DNA of 64,000 bases from Pirellulaceae bacterium. GTDB lineage: Bacteria; Planctomycetota; Planctomycetia; Pirellulales; Pirellulaceae. A program made the position numbers and the translations under genes. Shown here one piece after another: positions 30,541 through 39,620 of the stretch. Location: the NCBI GenBank assembly GCA_029243025.1, contig JAQWSU010000030.1, positions 124,001 through 188,000 of the forward strand, read 5' to 3'. Under the pieces are notes generated by a model. It worked only from the letters and a program-made list of their open reading frames with translations. It was not told the DNA's origin and made no database searches. How positions within the stretch are numbered: the first letter of the stretch is position 1; every line of letters starts with the position of its first letter.

Positions 30541-30600
30541 CCGAACGATCGTTCGGTCTGAAATAGAAAACGTCGTGCCTTTTGGGTGCGGCGTTTTTTT
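30541..30600 (+). terminator. groEL terminator, two hairpins
   Basis: A perfect 16-bp palindrome (CCGAACGATCGTTCGG, 30541-30556) lies just after the stop. A G/C-rich hairpin at about 30569-30593 (AACGTCGTGCC, loop TTTT, GGTGCGGCGTT, with G-T pairs) follows and runs into a T-tract to 30600. Confidence 0.75.
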
Positions 30601-30808
30601 ATGGTCGCGATCGATTCCTGTGGTGGGGGTGCGAGTCTGCGTTTTCGATGAAAACGACGGGGATTCTACCGTTTGAGACAATTAGAGGGATTTGCCTTGG
30701 CGCACCTCGGTCGCATTTGGTTCGTCTCTGACCGAGGCGGCTCGTATAATACCCCATGAGACATTTGAAGTCGAAAAAACGGCAGATCGACCGATTGGAA
30801 TCTTTCTG

Positions 30809-32026
30809 ATGAAACTTGACTCAATCGTTGCCTTTGCATGCTTGAGCCTCACTTGGCTGGCCGCCGATGCGCCGGCCGACATCTTGGTGTTACGGAACGG
30901 GGGGCGCTTGGAAGGTGAGATCCTCAAGCGAAAAGAGTTGCGAGGTGAACGAGAGGCGACTGCCTACATCGTTCGATTAAAGTCCGGTGCACGGTTGAAG
31001 ATTGACGGTCGAGAAGTTCGGAAGGTGATTGCCGATTTGCCGGCGCATTCGCAGTACAAAAAGTTGCTGGTGAAGATGCCGAATACGGCTGCAGATCACT
31101 GGACCATGGCGGAGTGGTGTCAAAAGCAGAAGTTACGAGAGCAACGAAGCTATCATCAGCAGCAGGTTTTGCAACTCGATCCAAATCACGAAGAAGCTCG
31201 CCGGAGCTTAGGCTACACGCGATTGAATGGGGAATGGGGCAAACGGGACGATCGAATGCGGGCCCAAGGTTACGAGCTGTTTGAGGGCAAATACATGTTG
31301 CCTCAGCAGATCGCCATCAAAAAAAGAAATCGAAACAACGATCTGGCACAGAAGAAATGGCGGCGCGATCTGAAGACGTTGCGGTCTCAGTTGAATGGAA
31401 CTCGTCAAGCACAGGCGAAGGAACAGTTCAAGGGGATCAAAGACCCTCGTGCGGTCATGGCTTTGCAGGAGATGTTGAGGAGTGAAGAGTTGGCAGAAGT
31501 CCGAGAGATTTATGTCGACACGTTGGGGCGCATTGAAGGTCCAGTTGCAATTTCAGCATTGATTAGCACCACACTGGAGGACCCGGATCTGGAAGTTCGT
31601 CTGCGGGCTGTGGACCATCTCCGTCGGATTGGGCCTGAGCCAGCGGTGCGGATGTTTTCTCAGTCGCTTCAAAGCAAGAGTAATCGAACGATTAATCGAG
31701 CGGGTGTTGCCCTCGGGCGACTCGGTAATACCGATGCGGTCCTACCGCTGATTGAATCTTTGGTCACGCGACACGAACGGATTGTGAAACCGACCAGTGC
31801 GATCACTCCAAGTTTTGGTCGGAACAGTGACGGCTCCGGTGGGATGAACGGTCTCAGCGTCGGTGGTGGACCTAAGAAAGTGGTCCGAGATCTAAAAAAT
31901 CAAAGCGTCCTGGAAGCGTTGATTTCGCTGACGGATCAGAATTATCAGTATTCCAAGCCTGACTGGAAAGACTGGTATATTCGTCAGCAAGAAGCCGGTG
32001 AAGTCAATCTCCGTCGGGATTCTTAG
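30809..32026 (+). CDS. Exported HEAT-repeat protein
   Basis: The ATG at 30809 gives 405 residues beginning with a signal peptide (MKLDSIVAFACLSLTWLAADAPA). A small beta-rich N-terminal part has ILVLRNGGRLEGEI followed by LKSGARLKIDGREV, a pattern often seen at the start of planctomycete secreted proteins. A Lys/Arg-rich helical middle follows. HEAT-like repeats lie at about 210-330 (VREIYVDTLGRIEGPVAISA; VRLRAVDHLRRIGP). Such repeats are protein-binding. The function is unknown. Upstream starts at 30692 would extend it with an unlikely leader. Confidence 0.75.
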   Translation: MKLDSIVAFACLSLTWLAADAPADILVLRNGGRLEGEILKRKELRGEREATAYIVRLKSGARLKIDGREVRKVIADLPAHSQYKKLLVKMPNTAADHWTMAEWCQKQKLREQRSYHQQQVLQLDPNHEEARRSLGYTRLNGEWGKRDDRMRAQGYELFEGKYMLPQQIAIKKRNRNNDLAQKKWRRDLKTLRSQLNGTRQAQAKEQFKGIKDPRAVMALQEMLRSEELAEVREIYVDTLGRIEGPVAISALISTTLEDPDLEVRLRAVDHLRRIGPEPAVRMFSQSLQSKSNRTINRAGVALGRLGNTDAVLPLIESLVTRHERIVKPTSAITPSFGRNSDGSGGMNGLSVGGGPKKVVRDLKNQSVLEALISLTDQNYQYSKPDWKDWYIRQQEAGEVNLRRDS

Positions 32027-32171
32027 TGTTTCATCCTGCGTCTCGCTTGCGTTTTTTCCAGTACGTCTTTCACTGGATCTCCCACAACGCGAAAAAAATT
32101 CTTTGAATCGTCCCACTTGTCACCGATTACGAGCTACCCTTCCGTCGGAAATTAACAGCAGGCACGTCAGG

Positions 32172-32191
32172 CCTGAATCTTTTCAGGGGGG
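32172..32191 (+). promoter_or_regulatory. Hairpin next to a G-rich ribosome binding site
   Basis: CCTGAA-TCTT-TTCAGG (32172-32187) overlaps the start of the AGGGGGG Shine-Dalgarno (32185-32191) for the gene at 32200. Pairing could partly mask the site. Confidence 0.4.
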
Positions 32192-32199
32192 ATAAAATA

Positions 32200-32679
32200 A
32201 TGGGCAGTCTTGGAAACCAATCGGTTCATGTTTTGGTCGTCGATCAGGACGCACAGTCTGGCAATCAGATCCGCCAGACTCTAATTGACGAGGGTTACAG
32301 TTGTTGGTTTTCAACGGACGGAGCGCAGGCGATTGAACTCGCTCGGCAGCAGCTGCCGTCCTTGATGATCGTTGAGACTGACCTGGGGCGGACGACAGGT
32401 TTCGACCTTTGTCGATCCATTCAAGCGGAATATCCTCGTCACGATATTCCAGTCATTTTCGTTTCCAAAGATCGAAATAATGAGCTCGTTTCGAGGTCGA
32501 AAAATGCGGGTGGCGTTTACTTCCTCGGCAAGCCGCTCGATCCTTCGGTGTTGCTTGAGTTAGCGAGCAAAGCATTGTGGATGCCTCATTTGATCAAATG
32601 CCACATCGACACCAAAGCGCATAACCCATCTCGTAAAGGCCCACGCATGCTTTCCGATCTCGGATTGCGTCAGCGTTAG
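32200..32679 (+). CDS. Receiver-domain protein with Glu at the phospho-site
   Basis: The 159-residue protein consists of one CheY-like receiver domain plus a short basic tail. VLVVDQDAQ gives acidic-pocket residue D15, with Q16 where a second acid is usual. The strand PSLMIVETDLGRTTGFDLC aligns with the phospho-acceptor loop so that E59 takes the place of aspartate; D61 is two residues later. S89 replaces the switch threonine, and K111 in GKP is conserved. It is probably a pseudo-receiver that mimics the phosphorylated state, or one that is not controlled by phosphorylation. No kinase gene is next to it. Confidence 0.82.
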   Translation: MGSLGNQSVHVLVVDQDAQSGNQIRQTLIDEGYSCWFSTDGAQAIELARQQLPSLMIVETDLGRTTGFDLCRSIQAEYPRHDIPVIFVSKDRNNELVSRSKNAGGVYFLGKPLDPSVLLELASKALWMPHLIKCHIDTKAHNPSRKGPRMLSDLGLRQR

Positions 32680-32749
32680 CTTCAAAGCCGATAATCCTCT
32701 TCGGTGGTATGTTGTGTCAACGAGGAAAATGCGGCGACGATTTCAACCA

Positions 32750-32784
32750 AGACCCGTTCGTATTCAGCTATTACGGACGGGTCT
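32750..32784. other. Long imperfect hairpin
   Basis: Arms AGACCCGTTCGTA and TACGGACGGGTCT (13 bp with one wobble) flank a 9-nt loop. It lies in the 294-bp gap before tkt and has no T-run on either strand. It may be a processing or Rho-assisted termination site for the receiver gene. Confidence 0.5.
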
Positions 32785-32973
32785 GTTGGCGTTTAATTGG
32801 CGTTCTCAACTTATCTAATCGGCGGAATTTGACCGCATCTCTTTTCACGAATAGCTCGCCACGTTGACGCGAGACGGTCGGGGCGAGTAAACTCGCTGGA
32901 TTCATTCTAGACAAATTGTCGCGGGATTTTCCCCGATTGACCACTGATCCGACCCGAACCGAAGATAAGCTCG

Positions 32974-34944
32974 ATGAATAAGGAAATCCTCAGTCAAGCA
33001 GCTGCAATCTCCCGTGGACTCGCAATTGACGCTATCCATGCCTGTAATTCTGGACATCTGGGATTACCACTTGGGGCTGCGGAAGTCGGAGCGGTCTTAT
33101 TTGGTCATTCGCTGAACCTTAATCCTGACGATCCGACCTGGATCAATCGGGACCGATTTATTTTGTCGGCCGGTCACGGCAGCATGTTTCTCTACACATG
33201 GCTCCACCTTTCGGGTTACGACCTTCCTCTGCAGCAGCTCAAGGAATTTCGGCAGTTGCATAGCACGACGCCTGGCCATCCTGAATTTGGTGAGACGCCC
33301 GGTGTCGAGGCCACAACGGGCCCGTTGGGGCAGGGCGTTGGTAACGCGGTTGGCTATGCCATTAGTGGCAAGATGTTAGCAGCACGGTTCCCGTCGGCGC
33401 CATTCGACTATCACGTGATTGCCCTGGCAGGAGATGGTTGTTTCCAGGAGGGCATTTCGAGTGAAGCGGCCGCGCTGGCGGCACACCTTGGTCTCGATAA
33501 CCTGATTTTGCTGTACGATTCCAATGACGTGACCTTGGACGCGATGGCCAAGGTCACTCAAAGTGAATCGACGGCGCAGCGTTTTGAGGCCTACGGGTTT
33601 GAAGTGGCAACGGTTGATGGTCATGATTTGGATGCGGTTCAGCAGGCGTTCAGCCACGCGAAAGAGAGTCACAATGGCAAGCCGAAATTGATCATTACTC
33701 GTACTGAAATCGGTCGTGGGATTCCAGAGGTTGCGGGTACGGCTAAAGGGCACGGTGAAGGGGGCGCGAAGTTTGCCGAGTCTGCACGGAAAGGACTTGG
33801 ATTGCCGGCGGAAACGTTCTATGTGTCCGATGAGGTTCGCGAATACTTTGCACAGCACAAAGCGGCGCAAATTGATCGCTACAACACCTGGCAGGCGAGT
33901 TATCAAGATTGGGCCGAGGCCAATCCGGCCGAGGCCAAGGCGTTGCAAGCTGCGAGAGATCAGGATCTGCCTTCGGATTTGGTTGACCGAATTCCTGAGT
34001 TCGCAGAAGATTACGCCGATGCAACACGTGGAGCGGGTGGTGTGGTCATGCAGACGTTGGCCAAGGAAGTGCCCAACCTGTTTACCGGAAGCGCCGATCT
34101 GTTTGGTTCCACCAAGAATTACATGAAGGAACAGGGAGATTTCAGTCGAGATAATTATGCCGGCCGCAATCTCTGGTTCGGCATTCGAGAACATGCGATG
34201 GGGGCGATTCTGAATGGCGCGGCTTACGACGGCATCTTCCGACCGTCCGGGGCCACTTTCGCCGTTTTTGCGGATTACTTGCGTCCTTCTATTCGCTTGG
34301 CAGCTCTTGCCAAATTACCGGTGATTTACATTCTAACACACGATTCAGTGGGTGTCGGGGAAGATGGACCGACGCACCAACCCGTCGAGACTTGTAGTGG
34401 TCTTCGTGTGATTCCTGGGCTCGACGTTTTTCGGCCCGCAGACCCGGAAGAGGTGGCCGGTGCGTTTGCGGCTGCGATGCAACACCAAGATGGCCCCACG
34501 GCGTTGTTGTTGACGCGGCAAAAAGTCAAAACGTTGAATCAGATACCAGTCTCCCGCCGGCGAGAAGGCGCATTGCGAGGTGGTTACATCGCGGTTCCAG
34601 AGACGGGGGATCTGAACTTAATCTTGCTGGCGACGGGGAGCGAGTTGGAATTGGCGGTTGCCGCTGCCGCCGAAATTGGCGACGGCGTGAGGGTCGTATC
34701 GATGCCCTGCTTCGAGCGATTTGATCGGCAGTCAGCGGAATATCAAGCCGAAGTGTTGCCCGCCTCCTGTACACGTCGCGCAGCGATCGAAGCGGGTGTT
34801 TCCGGCTTGTGGTACAAGTATGTTGGCACGGCGGGCAAGGTGGTCGGCATTGATCGGTTTGGCTTGAGTGCACCCGGACCGACTGTGATGTCGGAATTGG
34901 GAATCACGACTGATCACTTGGTGTCTGTTTGCCGGTCGCTTTGA
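32974..34944 (+). CDS. tkt: Transketolase
   Basis: Transketolase is the thiamine-diphosphate enzyme of the pentose phosphate pathway. The 656 residues are normal. The N-terminal [16 protein letters not shown] and [10 protein letters not shown] motifs and the cofactor motif AGDGCFQEG ending in NDVTLD are present. So is the pyrimidine-domain [17 protein letters not shown], which includes the substrate-contact histidines. The C-terminal domain ends at [15 protein letters not shown]. It converges on the DUF1501 gene with only 22 bp between them. Confidence 0.96.
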   Translation: MNKEILSQAAAISRGLAIDAIHACNSGHLGLPLGAAEVGAVLFGHSLNLNPDDPTWINRDRFILSAGHGSMFLYTWLHLSGYDLPLQQLKEFRQLHSTTPGHPEFGETPGVEATTGPLGQGVGNAVGYAISGKMLAARFPSAPFDYHVIALAGDGCFQEGISSEAAALAAHLGLDNLILLYDSNDVTLDAMAKVTQSESTAQRFEAYGFEVATVDGHDLDAVQQAFSHAKESHNGKPKLIITRTEIGRGIPEVAGTAKGHGEGGAKFAESARKGLGLPAETFYVSDEVREYFAQHKAAQIDRYNTWQASYQDWAEANPAEAKALQAARDQDLPSDLVDRIPEFAEDYADATRGAGGVVMQTLAKEVPNLFTGSADLFGSTKNYMKEQGDFSRDNYAGRNLWFGIREHAMGAILNGAAYDGIFRPSGATFAVFADYLRPSIRLAALAKLPVIYILTHDSVGVGEDGPTHQPVETCSGLRVIPGLDVFRPADPEEVAGAFAAAMQHQDGPTALLLTRQKVKTLNQIPVSRRREGALRGGYIAVPETGDLNLILLATGSELELAVAAAAEIGDGVRVVSMPCFERFDRQSAEYQAEVLPASCTRRAAIEAGVSGLWYKYVGTAGKVVGIDRFGLSAPGPTVMSELGITTDHLVSVCRSL

Positions 34945-34966
34945 TCTGCTGTTGGTGCGATTGGGC

Positions 34967-36271
34967 TTATCCCTTCGTGCCGGTTTGGCAAAGTCCCGCA
35001 AGGGGCCTGCCTTCCGTGAGCTTGAGGGGCCGGCCGATCGGTGTTTGTAACTCAAGGTCGTGTTTTACTCCGAGTGCTTCCAAGACGGTGGCATGCAGGT
35101 CCGCGATGGGAATTCCTGCCTCGTATTTCACGCGATCGCCATGGGGGTCGGTTTGGCCGATGACTTGACCGCCTTCGATTCCACCGCCAGCAAAGGCGAT
35201 CGAAAAACCATGTGGCCAATGGTCTCGACCACCGGCCGGATTGATCTGCGGTGTCCGGCCAAATTCGCCTCCGCAGATGATCATGGTTTGGTCGAGTAAC
35301 GATCGTTTTTTGAGATGTCGGATCAAGGCGGAAAAGGCGGGGTCCAATGTCTTGACTCGCTCTGTTTGTAGCTCATGATTCGCGACGTGACTGTCCCATC
35401 CGCTGAGCGTGACTTCGATACAACGAACGCCAACTTCGATCAATCGGGCGGCGACCAAGCATCCGCGTCCGAATGACGAGTCTCCGAATTCGGCGACATC
35501 GGCCGTCGGAACGTCTTTCAAATTGAACGCTGCAAGCTGCTCGGAGTTCATCATTCGAACGGCCTGATCGATCGTCTTTCGGTGTAATGTGCGGCTATTT
35601 TCTAAATCTGGGATACGATCTTGAGCGAATTGGCGATCAACAATGCCCAGGTTTTTCAGCCGTTTGGCAAAGCGTTCATTCGAGATGAACGTTCGCATGT
35701 CTGGAAGCGCTTGTTGGGGATCGCCGAGTCGGAAAGCGTCATATTGTTCGCCCAGATAGCCTCCTCGTCCGGACCATGCGTCGGGCAAGATCGAAATGTG
35801 TCGCGGAATCTCAGCCATTCCCTGCGGAAGTTGGTGGCACAGGACGGCGCCAATCGACGGATGCAGCAAGGTTGGATCGGGACGATAGCCGGTCTTGAGA
35901 TTATAGGCAGCCCGTTCATGGTCGCCTTCGCGGCTAACCACCGAGCGAACAATGGCGATGTGTTCCATTTGCTCGGCCGTTTGTTCGAGACCGTTGGCGA
36001 TTTGAAGGCCTTTCACAGCGGTCTTGATGGCGCCCGTTCCGCCAGCAATTTTTTGGTTGGGGTGTGGGTCGAAAGTTTCTAATTGACTCGGTCCCCCAGC
36101 AAGCCACAGCAGGATGATCGACTTCGCTTGGGCGTGCCGATCGCTGAAAGGTTGATTTGCTAGTATTTCGGCCACGGGAGTTAACCAGCCGAAACTGGTT
36201 GCGCCGGCAAGCTTCAAGAGGGTACGACGGGTGCTATGAGTGTGGCTGCCGCAATGGTGTTGACGAGACAT
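34967..36271 (-). CDS. DUF1501 protein, Tat-exported
   Basis: The ATG at 36271 has GGAG upstream and gives 434 residues. The leader HSTRRTLLKLAGATSFGW is a twin-arginine signal. The mature part is a DUF1501 (alkaline-phosphatase/sulfatase fold) protein, with LLWLAGGPSQLETFDPHPN near residue 55, GWDSHVANHE in the middle and CGGEFGRTPQINPAGGRDHW near the end. Family members carry metal ligands in such DxH and GRDHW motifs. It lies 39 bp after the DUF1549/DUF1553 gene, a pairing found repeatedly in Planctomycetes, with unknown substrate. Confidence 0.88.
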   Translation of the reverse strand: MSRQHHCGSHTHSTRRTLLKLAGATSFGWLTPVAEILANQPFSDRHAQAKSIILLWLAGGPSQLETFDPHPNQKIAGGTGAIKTAVKGLQIANGLEQTAEQMEHIAIVRSVVSREGDHERAAYNLKTGYRPDPTLLHPSIGAVLCHQLPQGMAEIPRHISILPDAWSGRGGYLGEQYDAFRLGDPQQALPDMRTFISNERFAKRLKNLGIVDRQFAQDRIPDLENSRTLHRKTIDQAVRMMNSEQLAAFNLKDVPTADVAEFGDSSFGRGCLVAARLIEVGVRCIEVTLSGWDSHVANHELQTERVKTLDPAFSALIRHLKKRSLLDQTMIICGGEFGRTPQINPAGGRDHWPHGFSIAFAGGGIEGGQVIGQTDPHGDRVKYEAGIPIADLHATVLEALGVKHDLELQTPIGRPLKLTEGRPLAGLCQTGTKG

Positions 36272-36310
36272 GGTGGGTTGTCTCCAAGACTTGATATTGT
36301 GAGGCGACAA

Positions 36311-37927
36311 CTAATGGTTCCAGGAAAATTCGGCACTGTTAAAGAGAGTCCAGTATAAATCTTCGAGGGGCTGTCGCCGGGCTGGCGGGTTCGTTTGTTG
36401 CATTTGGTCTAGGAAGTGACGTTTTTCCGTAAGCGAAGGATGACGCGTCAGAATTGCCAAGTAGGCTGACTCAATCGCACGTTCGTCATCTTGAGCCAAT
36501 GCTGCAATTCGCGTCGCGGCGTTACCGATCAAGTCGTCCTTGGTTCGTTCTGAAATGAGCTGACCATTCATCATGAGCAATCGTTGGGGAATGGTTCCAC
36601 CTCGATTGCCGAATTCATCTTCACCCCGATCTCCGTATCTTTCGATAAATTCCGCTTCGCTTTGGTAATGCATTAGACGCACAAGAATATGTGACTTTGC
36701 ATCAATCGTGGTCAATGAAGATGCTTGTAACAGACTGCCAGCGACTTGTTCAGGACGCAAACGAGTCAGCGGGAAGATGGCCCATTGATGCTCTTGTTCT
36801 TCTGTCGCGCCGCGCGAGTCACGACTACCGCGCTGAAAAGCCTGCGTGTGTGAGATCATGCGAATCAGTCGCCGTAGGTCAAAATTGTTCCTGCTAAAGT
36901 CGAGGGATAGGCTTTCCAAACCAGGCGGATAAGGTCCTTCCAACGGGATGTTGTCGATTGGTGCAACGAGTGGCTTGCCGAACATTAATGCCCAGACGCG
37001 ATTGATGATGGCCCGACGAAAAACCGCGTTGTCCTGATGAGTTACCCATTTCGCCAATCGCTCGCGCGCTATCGGTTCACTCGACTCGAGTTCGCCCAAG
37101 AAGGGCGGGGTTGGCGCGACATCAACGGTTTCCGACTCACCGAGATATTGATATGCGTAGGTAGCTTCCTGGTCTTGGATGCCTAGCGGTGAGGATTGAG
37201 CGCCAGCATAAAACGCTGCGAGGTGATGAAAGTCACTCTGCAACCATGCCCCATTCAAATGGTCATCATGGCATTGAACGCAGTCCAGTCGGACGCCGAG
37301 AAAAGCGCGCGCCGTTCTAGCGGCGAGTCTCTCTTCATCCGGTTGTTCATCCCCATTCACATCCGTAGTGACCGTGATGAAGTTGACCTCTGGCGAATCC
37401 GTCCAAAGACCTGTACCGCTAATCAGGTCGGCTACGAGTTCGTTGTAGGGGCGATTTTGATAGAGTTGATCACTCAGCCAAGTAACGAAGCGGCGGCGCC
37501 GAAAGATTAAGAATGGACCGTCCTCCGTACCCACGTAAGATCGAGCCAGACGTTCGGCCAGATAGTCGCTGTAACGACGGTCTTGTAAGAGCCGATCGAG
37601 CCACCAATCGATTCGCTCCGAATCGGGAAGCTGTTCGATTGCCCGTTGTTCTTCTAATGACGGGATCGTTCCAGTAAGGGACAATGAAATGCGGCGAATG
37701 ATCGTGCTTGTATTCGCCCGCACGGTGGGGCTGACATCGGTCGCAAGCCAGTGATCATGAAACTCTTGATCGATTTGGCCAACCGCTTGATTGAAACTAT
37801 CTGTGGCCGAGCCCGTTGGCCGGATGTTCGGAGGTTGTTCGACACGATTTCGCGGGAGCAGACTTCCGGTAACCACTGCTAGTCCGAGCGTGCAAAGTGC
37901 GATAAAGCAAAAGTTGCGAATCCACAT
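36311..37927 (-). CDS. DUF1549/DUF1553 (PSCyt2/PSD1) exported protein
   Basis: The ATG at 37927 gives 538 residues with an N-terminal signal or anchor (NFCFIALCTLGLAVVTGSLL). The first half matches PSCyt2/DUF1549: RRISLSLTGTIPSLEEQ, WWLDRLLQDRRYSDYLAERLAR, and a c-type haem-like motif CVQCHDDHLNGAW. The second half matches PSD1/DUF1553: FRRAIINRVWALMFGKPLV, RLIRMISHTQAFQR and LTRHPSLTEKRHF. The large cytochrome-c extension found in some relatives is missing. It is co-transcribed with DUF1501. A role in periplasmic electron transfer or polysaccharide turnover has been suggested for such pairs but is not established. Confidence 0.88.
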   Translation of the reverse strand: MWIRNFCFIALCTLGLAVVTGSLLPRNRVEQPPNIRPTGSATDSFNQAVGQIDQEFHDHWLATDVSPTVRANTSTIIRRISLSLTGTIPSLEEQRAIEQLPDSERIDWWLDRLLQDRRYSDYLAERLARSYVGTEDGPFLIFRRRRFVTWLSDQLYQNRPYNELVADLISGTGLWTDSPEVNFITVTTDVNGDEQPDEERLAARTARAFLGVRLDCVQCHDDHLNGAWLQSDFHHLAAFYAGAQSSPLGIQDQEATYAYQYLGESETVDVAPTPPFLGELESSEPIARERLAKWVTHQDNAVFRRAIINRVWALMFGKPLVAPIDNIPLEGPYPPGLESLSLDFSRNNFDLRRLIRMISHTQAFQRGSRDSRGATEEQEHQWAIFPLTRLRPEQVAGSLLQASSLTTIDAKSHILVRLMHYQSEAEFIERYGDRGEDEFGNRGGTIPQRLLMMNGQLISERTKDDLIGNAATRIAALAQDDERAIESAYLAILTRHPSLTEKRHFLDQMQQTNPPARRQPLEDLYWTLFNSAEFSWNH

Positions 37928-38382
37928 TTCAAGGTGATCTGCCGAAAAGGATGCGTCGTGAAAGCAGAAACGGACAGCCCCTATTCGATGCGAAAAGGGA
38001 GATCTTTGCAAATGTTGCCCGAATGAACCCAAATTGCAGGATTTGGGGCGATGTTGCCAATTCGCAGCCTGTTGTTGGGTGAACCGTTTGCTGATTCGAA
38101 ATCGACTATCTGACTTGGATGTTACATCAGCCGATTCTGATCTTGAAAGTCGATTTGTGCGCCAATCTGTAACTGAAAAAAAATGTTTCTTGGATTCATG
38201 ATCTCGTTCGCCTGGTCACGGTTGGATTCGATCGTCCGTTTTCGTTACATTTCAGTTGGAAGCAGGGGTGTGTTCATCCGTCGTGAACGGAAGCCGAACG
38301 TTCGGTTGCCGAGTCGAATGCTAGTGGAAAAGGCGGCCCTGACCAGCTTCTTGCTAACGCGAAAGCGGCAGGTCCAGTAGGA
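37928..38382. other. 455-bp divergent intergenic region
   Basis: No gene is supported; a 65-codon frame at 38183-38380 lacks a start signal. A 12-bp palindrome CCGAACGTTCGG lies at 38294-38305 and shares its CCGAACG core with the palindrome after groEL. Promoters for both flanking genes should lie here, but none is convincing. Confidence 0.4.
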
Positions 38383-39609
38383 ATGTCAGACGAAGATTCT
38401 AGAGGAGGGAACGCCCCCCGCGACCGCGATTCACCTGTCCCAACAGGAATGCGAACGATGTCACCGGAAATCGTTGAAGTTGTTTCTCGATCAAAAACGG
38501 TTGGAGGCTGTTTGGCGGTTTTGTGGGTCGGCTTTTGGGGCGGGCTCGGTTGGTTGTTTGGTCTGTTCAGTTTACTAGTGGGTCTTGCTTTGTTGGCGAC
38601 AATTCCGGTGGCTCAGCTTTTGAGCTTAGGTTATCTGTTGGAATGCAGTGGTCGAGTTGTCCGAACGGGGCGGGTTCGCGATGGTTTTGTAGGCATTCGC
38701 AAGGCGGCTCAAGTGGGCTCTATCGTGTTGGGGAGTTGGTTAGTGCTCTGGCCCGCGCGGGCCGTCTCCAGCCTCTGGTACTCGTCTTATTTATTGAATG
38801 GGGCAAGTTTTGAAAGCCGTTTGTGGCGTATCGGATTGATTGTCACGATGAGCCTAACCGTCTTGCATTTGGTGTGGGCTTGGTTCCGTGGTGGTCGTTT
38901 ACGTCATTTTTTGTGGCCCGCTCCGCGACAGCTTATCTGCCGGTTGCGGCAAGGAGGAATCTATTCAGCAGCGAGAGATGCGACTTGGGAATTTGTGGCA
39001 AGTTTACGTCTGTCGTACTACTTCCTGTTGGGCACAAGTGGTTTTATCGCTGCTTCTTTTTGGTTAATCGTACCCGTGACGCTGCTCATGTTGGCATCTC
39101 GCGTGCCAGTTCCGCTCGGTATTGTGTTGGGGCTTATCGGTGCATTGCTCTTTGCGGCGGTGTTGATGTACTTACCATTCTTACAAGCGAGATTTGCTGC
39201 CACTAATGACTTTTCAACGATGTTTGATTTGCGAACGATTCGACGAAGATACCAGCAAGCACCGGTCGCCTTTTTGATTGCACTTTCCCTTACTTTGCTG
39301 TTCGCACTTCCTCTTTATTTGTTGAAAGCGGAGTTAGTGCCTCGGGAAGCGGCTTGGCTTCCGAGTTTGGTCTTCGTGCTCTTTATGTTCCCAGCTCGTT
39401 TGGCCACCGGCTGGGCCCTTAGCCGCTCAGAAAAGTGTGATTTCAGACGTCATTTTGTCTTTCGCTGGGCTGCTTGGGTGACCATGTTGCCCGTCGTTGC
39501 CTTCTATGTACTGATCGTCTATTTCACACAGTACGTCTCTTGGTACGGGGGCCTCAGCCTCTACGAGCAGCATGCATTCCTGCTGCCCGTCCCGTTTCTT
39601 GGCTTGTGA
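38383..39609 (+). CDS. Polytopic membrane protein, unknown
   Basis: This is a 408-residue protein with a polar N-terminus of about 45 residues and then about eight hydrophobic segments, with basic loops such as CSGRVVRTGRVRDGF. The family is not recognised; it may relate to DUF4013-type membrane proteins. TAGGA lies just before the ATG at 38383. It converges on the ABC-2 group with an 11-bp gap. No catalytic motif is visible. Confidence 0.7.
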   Translation: MSDEDSRGGNAPRDRDSPVPTGMRTMSPEIVEVVSRSKTVGGCLAVLWVGFWGGLGWLFGLFSLLVGLALLATIPVAQLLSLGYLLECSGRVVRTGRVRDGFVGIRKAAQVGSIVLGSWLVLWPARAVSSLWYSSYLLNGASFESRLWRIGLIVTMSLTVLHLVWAWFRGGRLRHFLWPAPRQLICRLRQGGIYSAARDATWEFVASLRLSYYFLLGTSGFIAASFWLIVPVTLLMLASRVPVPLGIVLGLIGALLFAAVLMYLPFLQARFAATNDFSTMFDLRTIRRRYQQAPVAFLIALSLTLLFALPLYLLKAELVPREAAWLPSLVFVLFMFPARLATGWALSRSEKCDFRRHFVFRWAAWVTMLPVVAFYVLIVYFTQYVSWYGGLSLYEQHAFLLPVPFLGL

Positions 39610-39620
39610 AGCAATTCGAA

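Noticed and set aside
33376-34194. 272-codon antisense frame inside transketolase
   Set aside because: The sense frame is a full conserved enzyme; the antisense reading arises from codon bias.
38183-38380. 65-codon plus-strand frame before the 38383 gene
   Set aside because: No ribosome binding site, basic low-information sequence and no recognised family.
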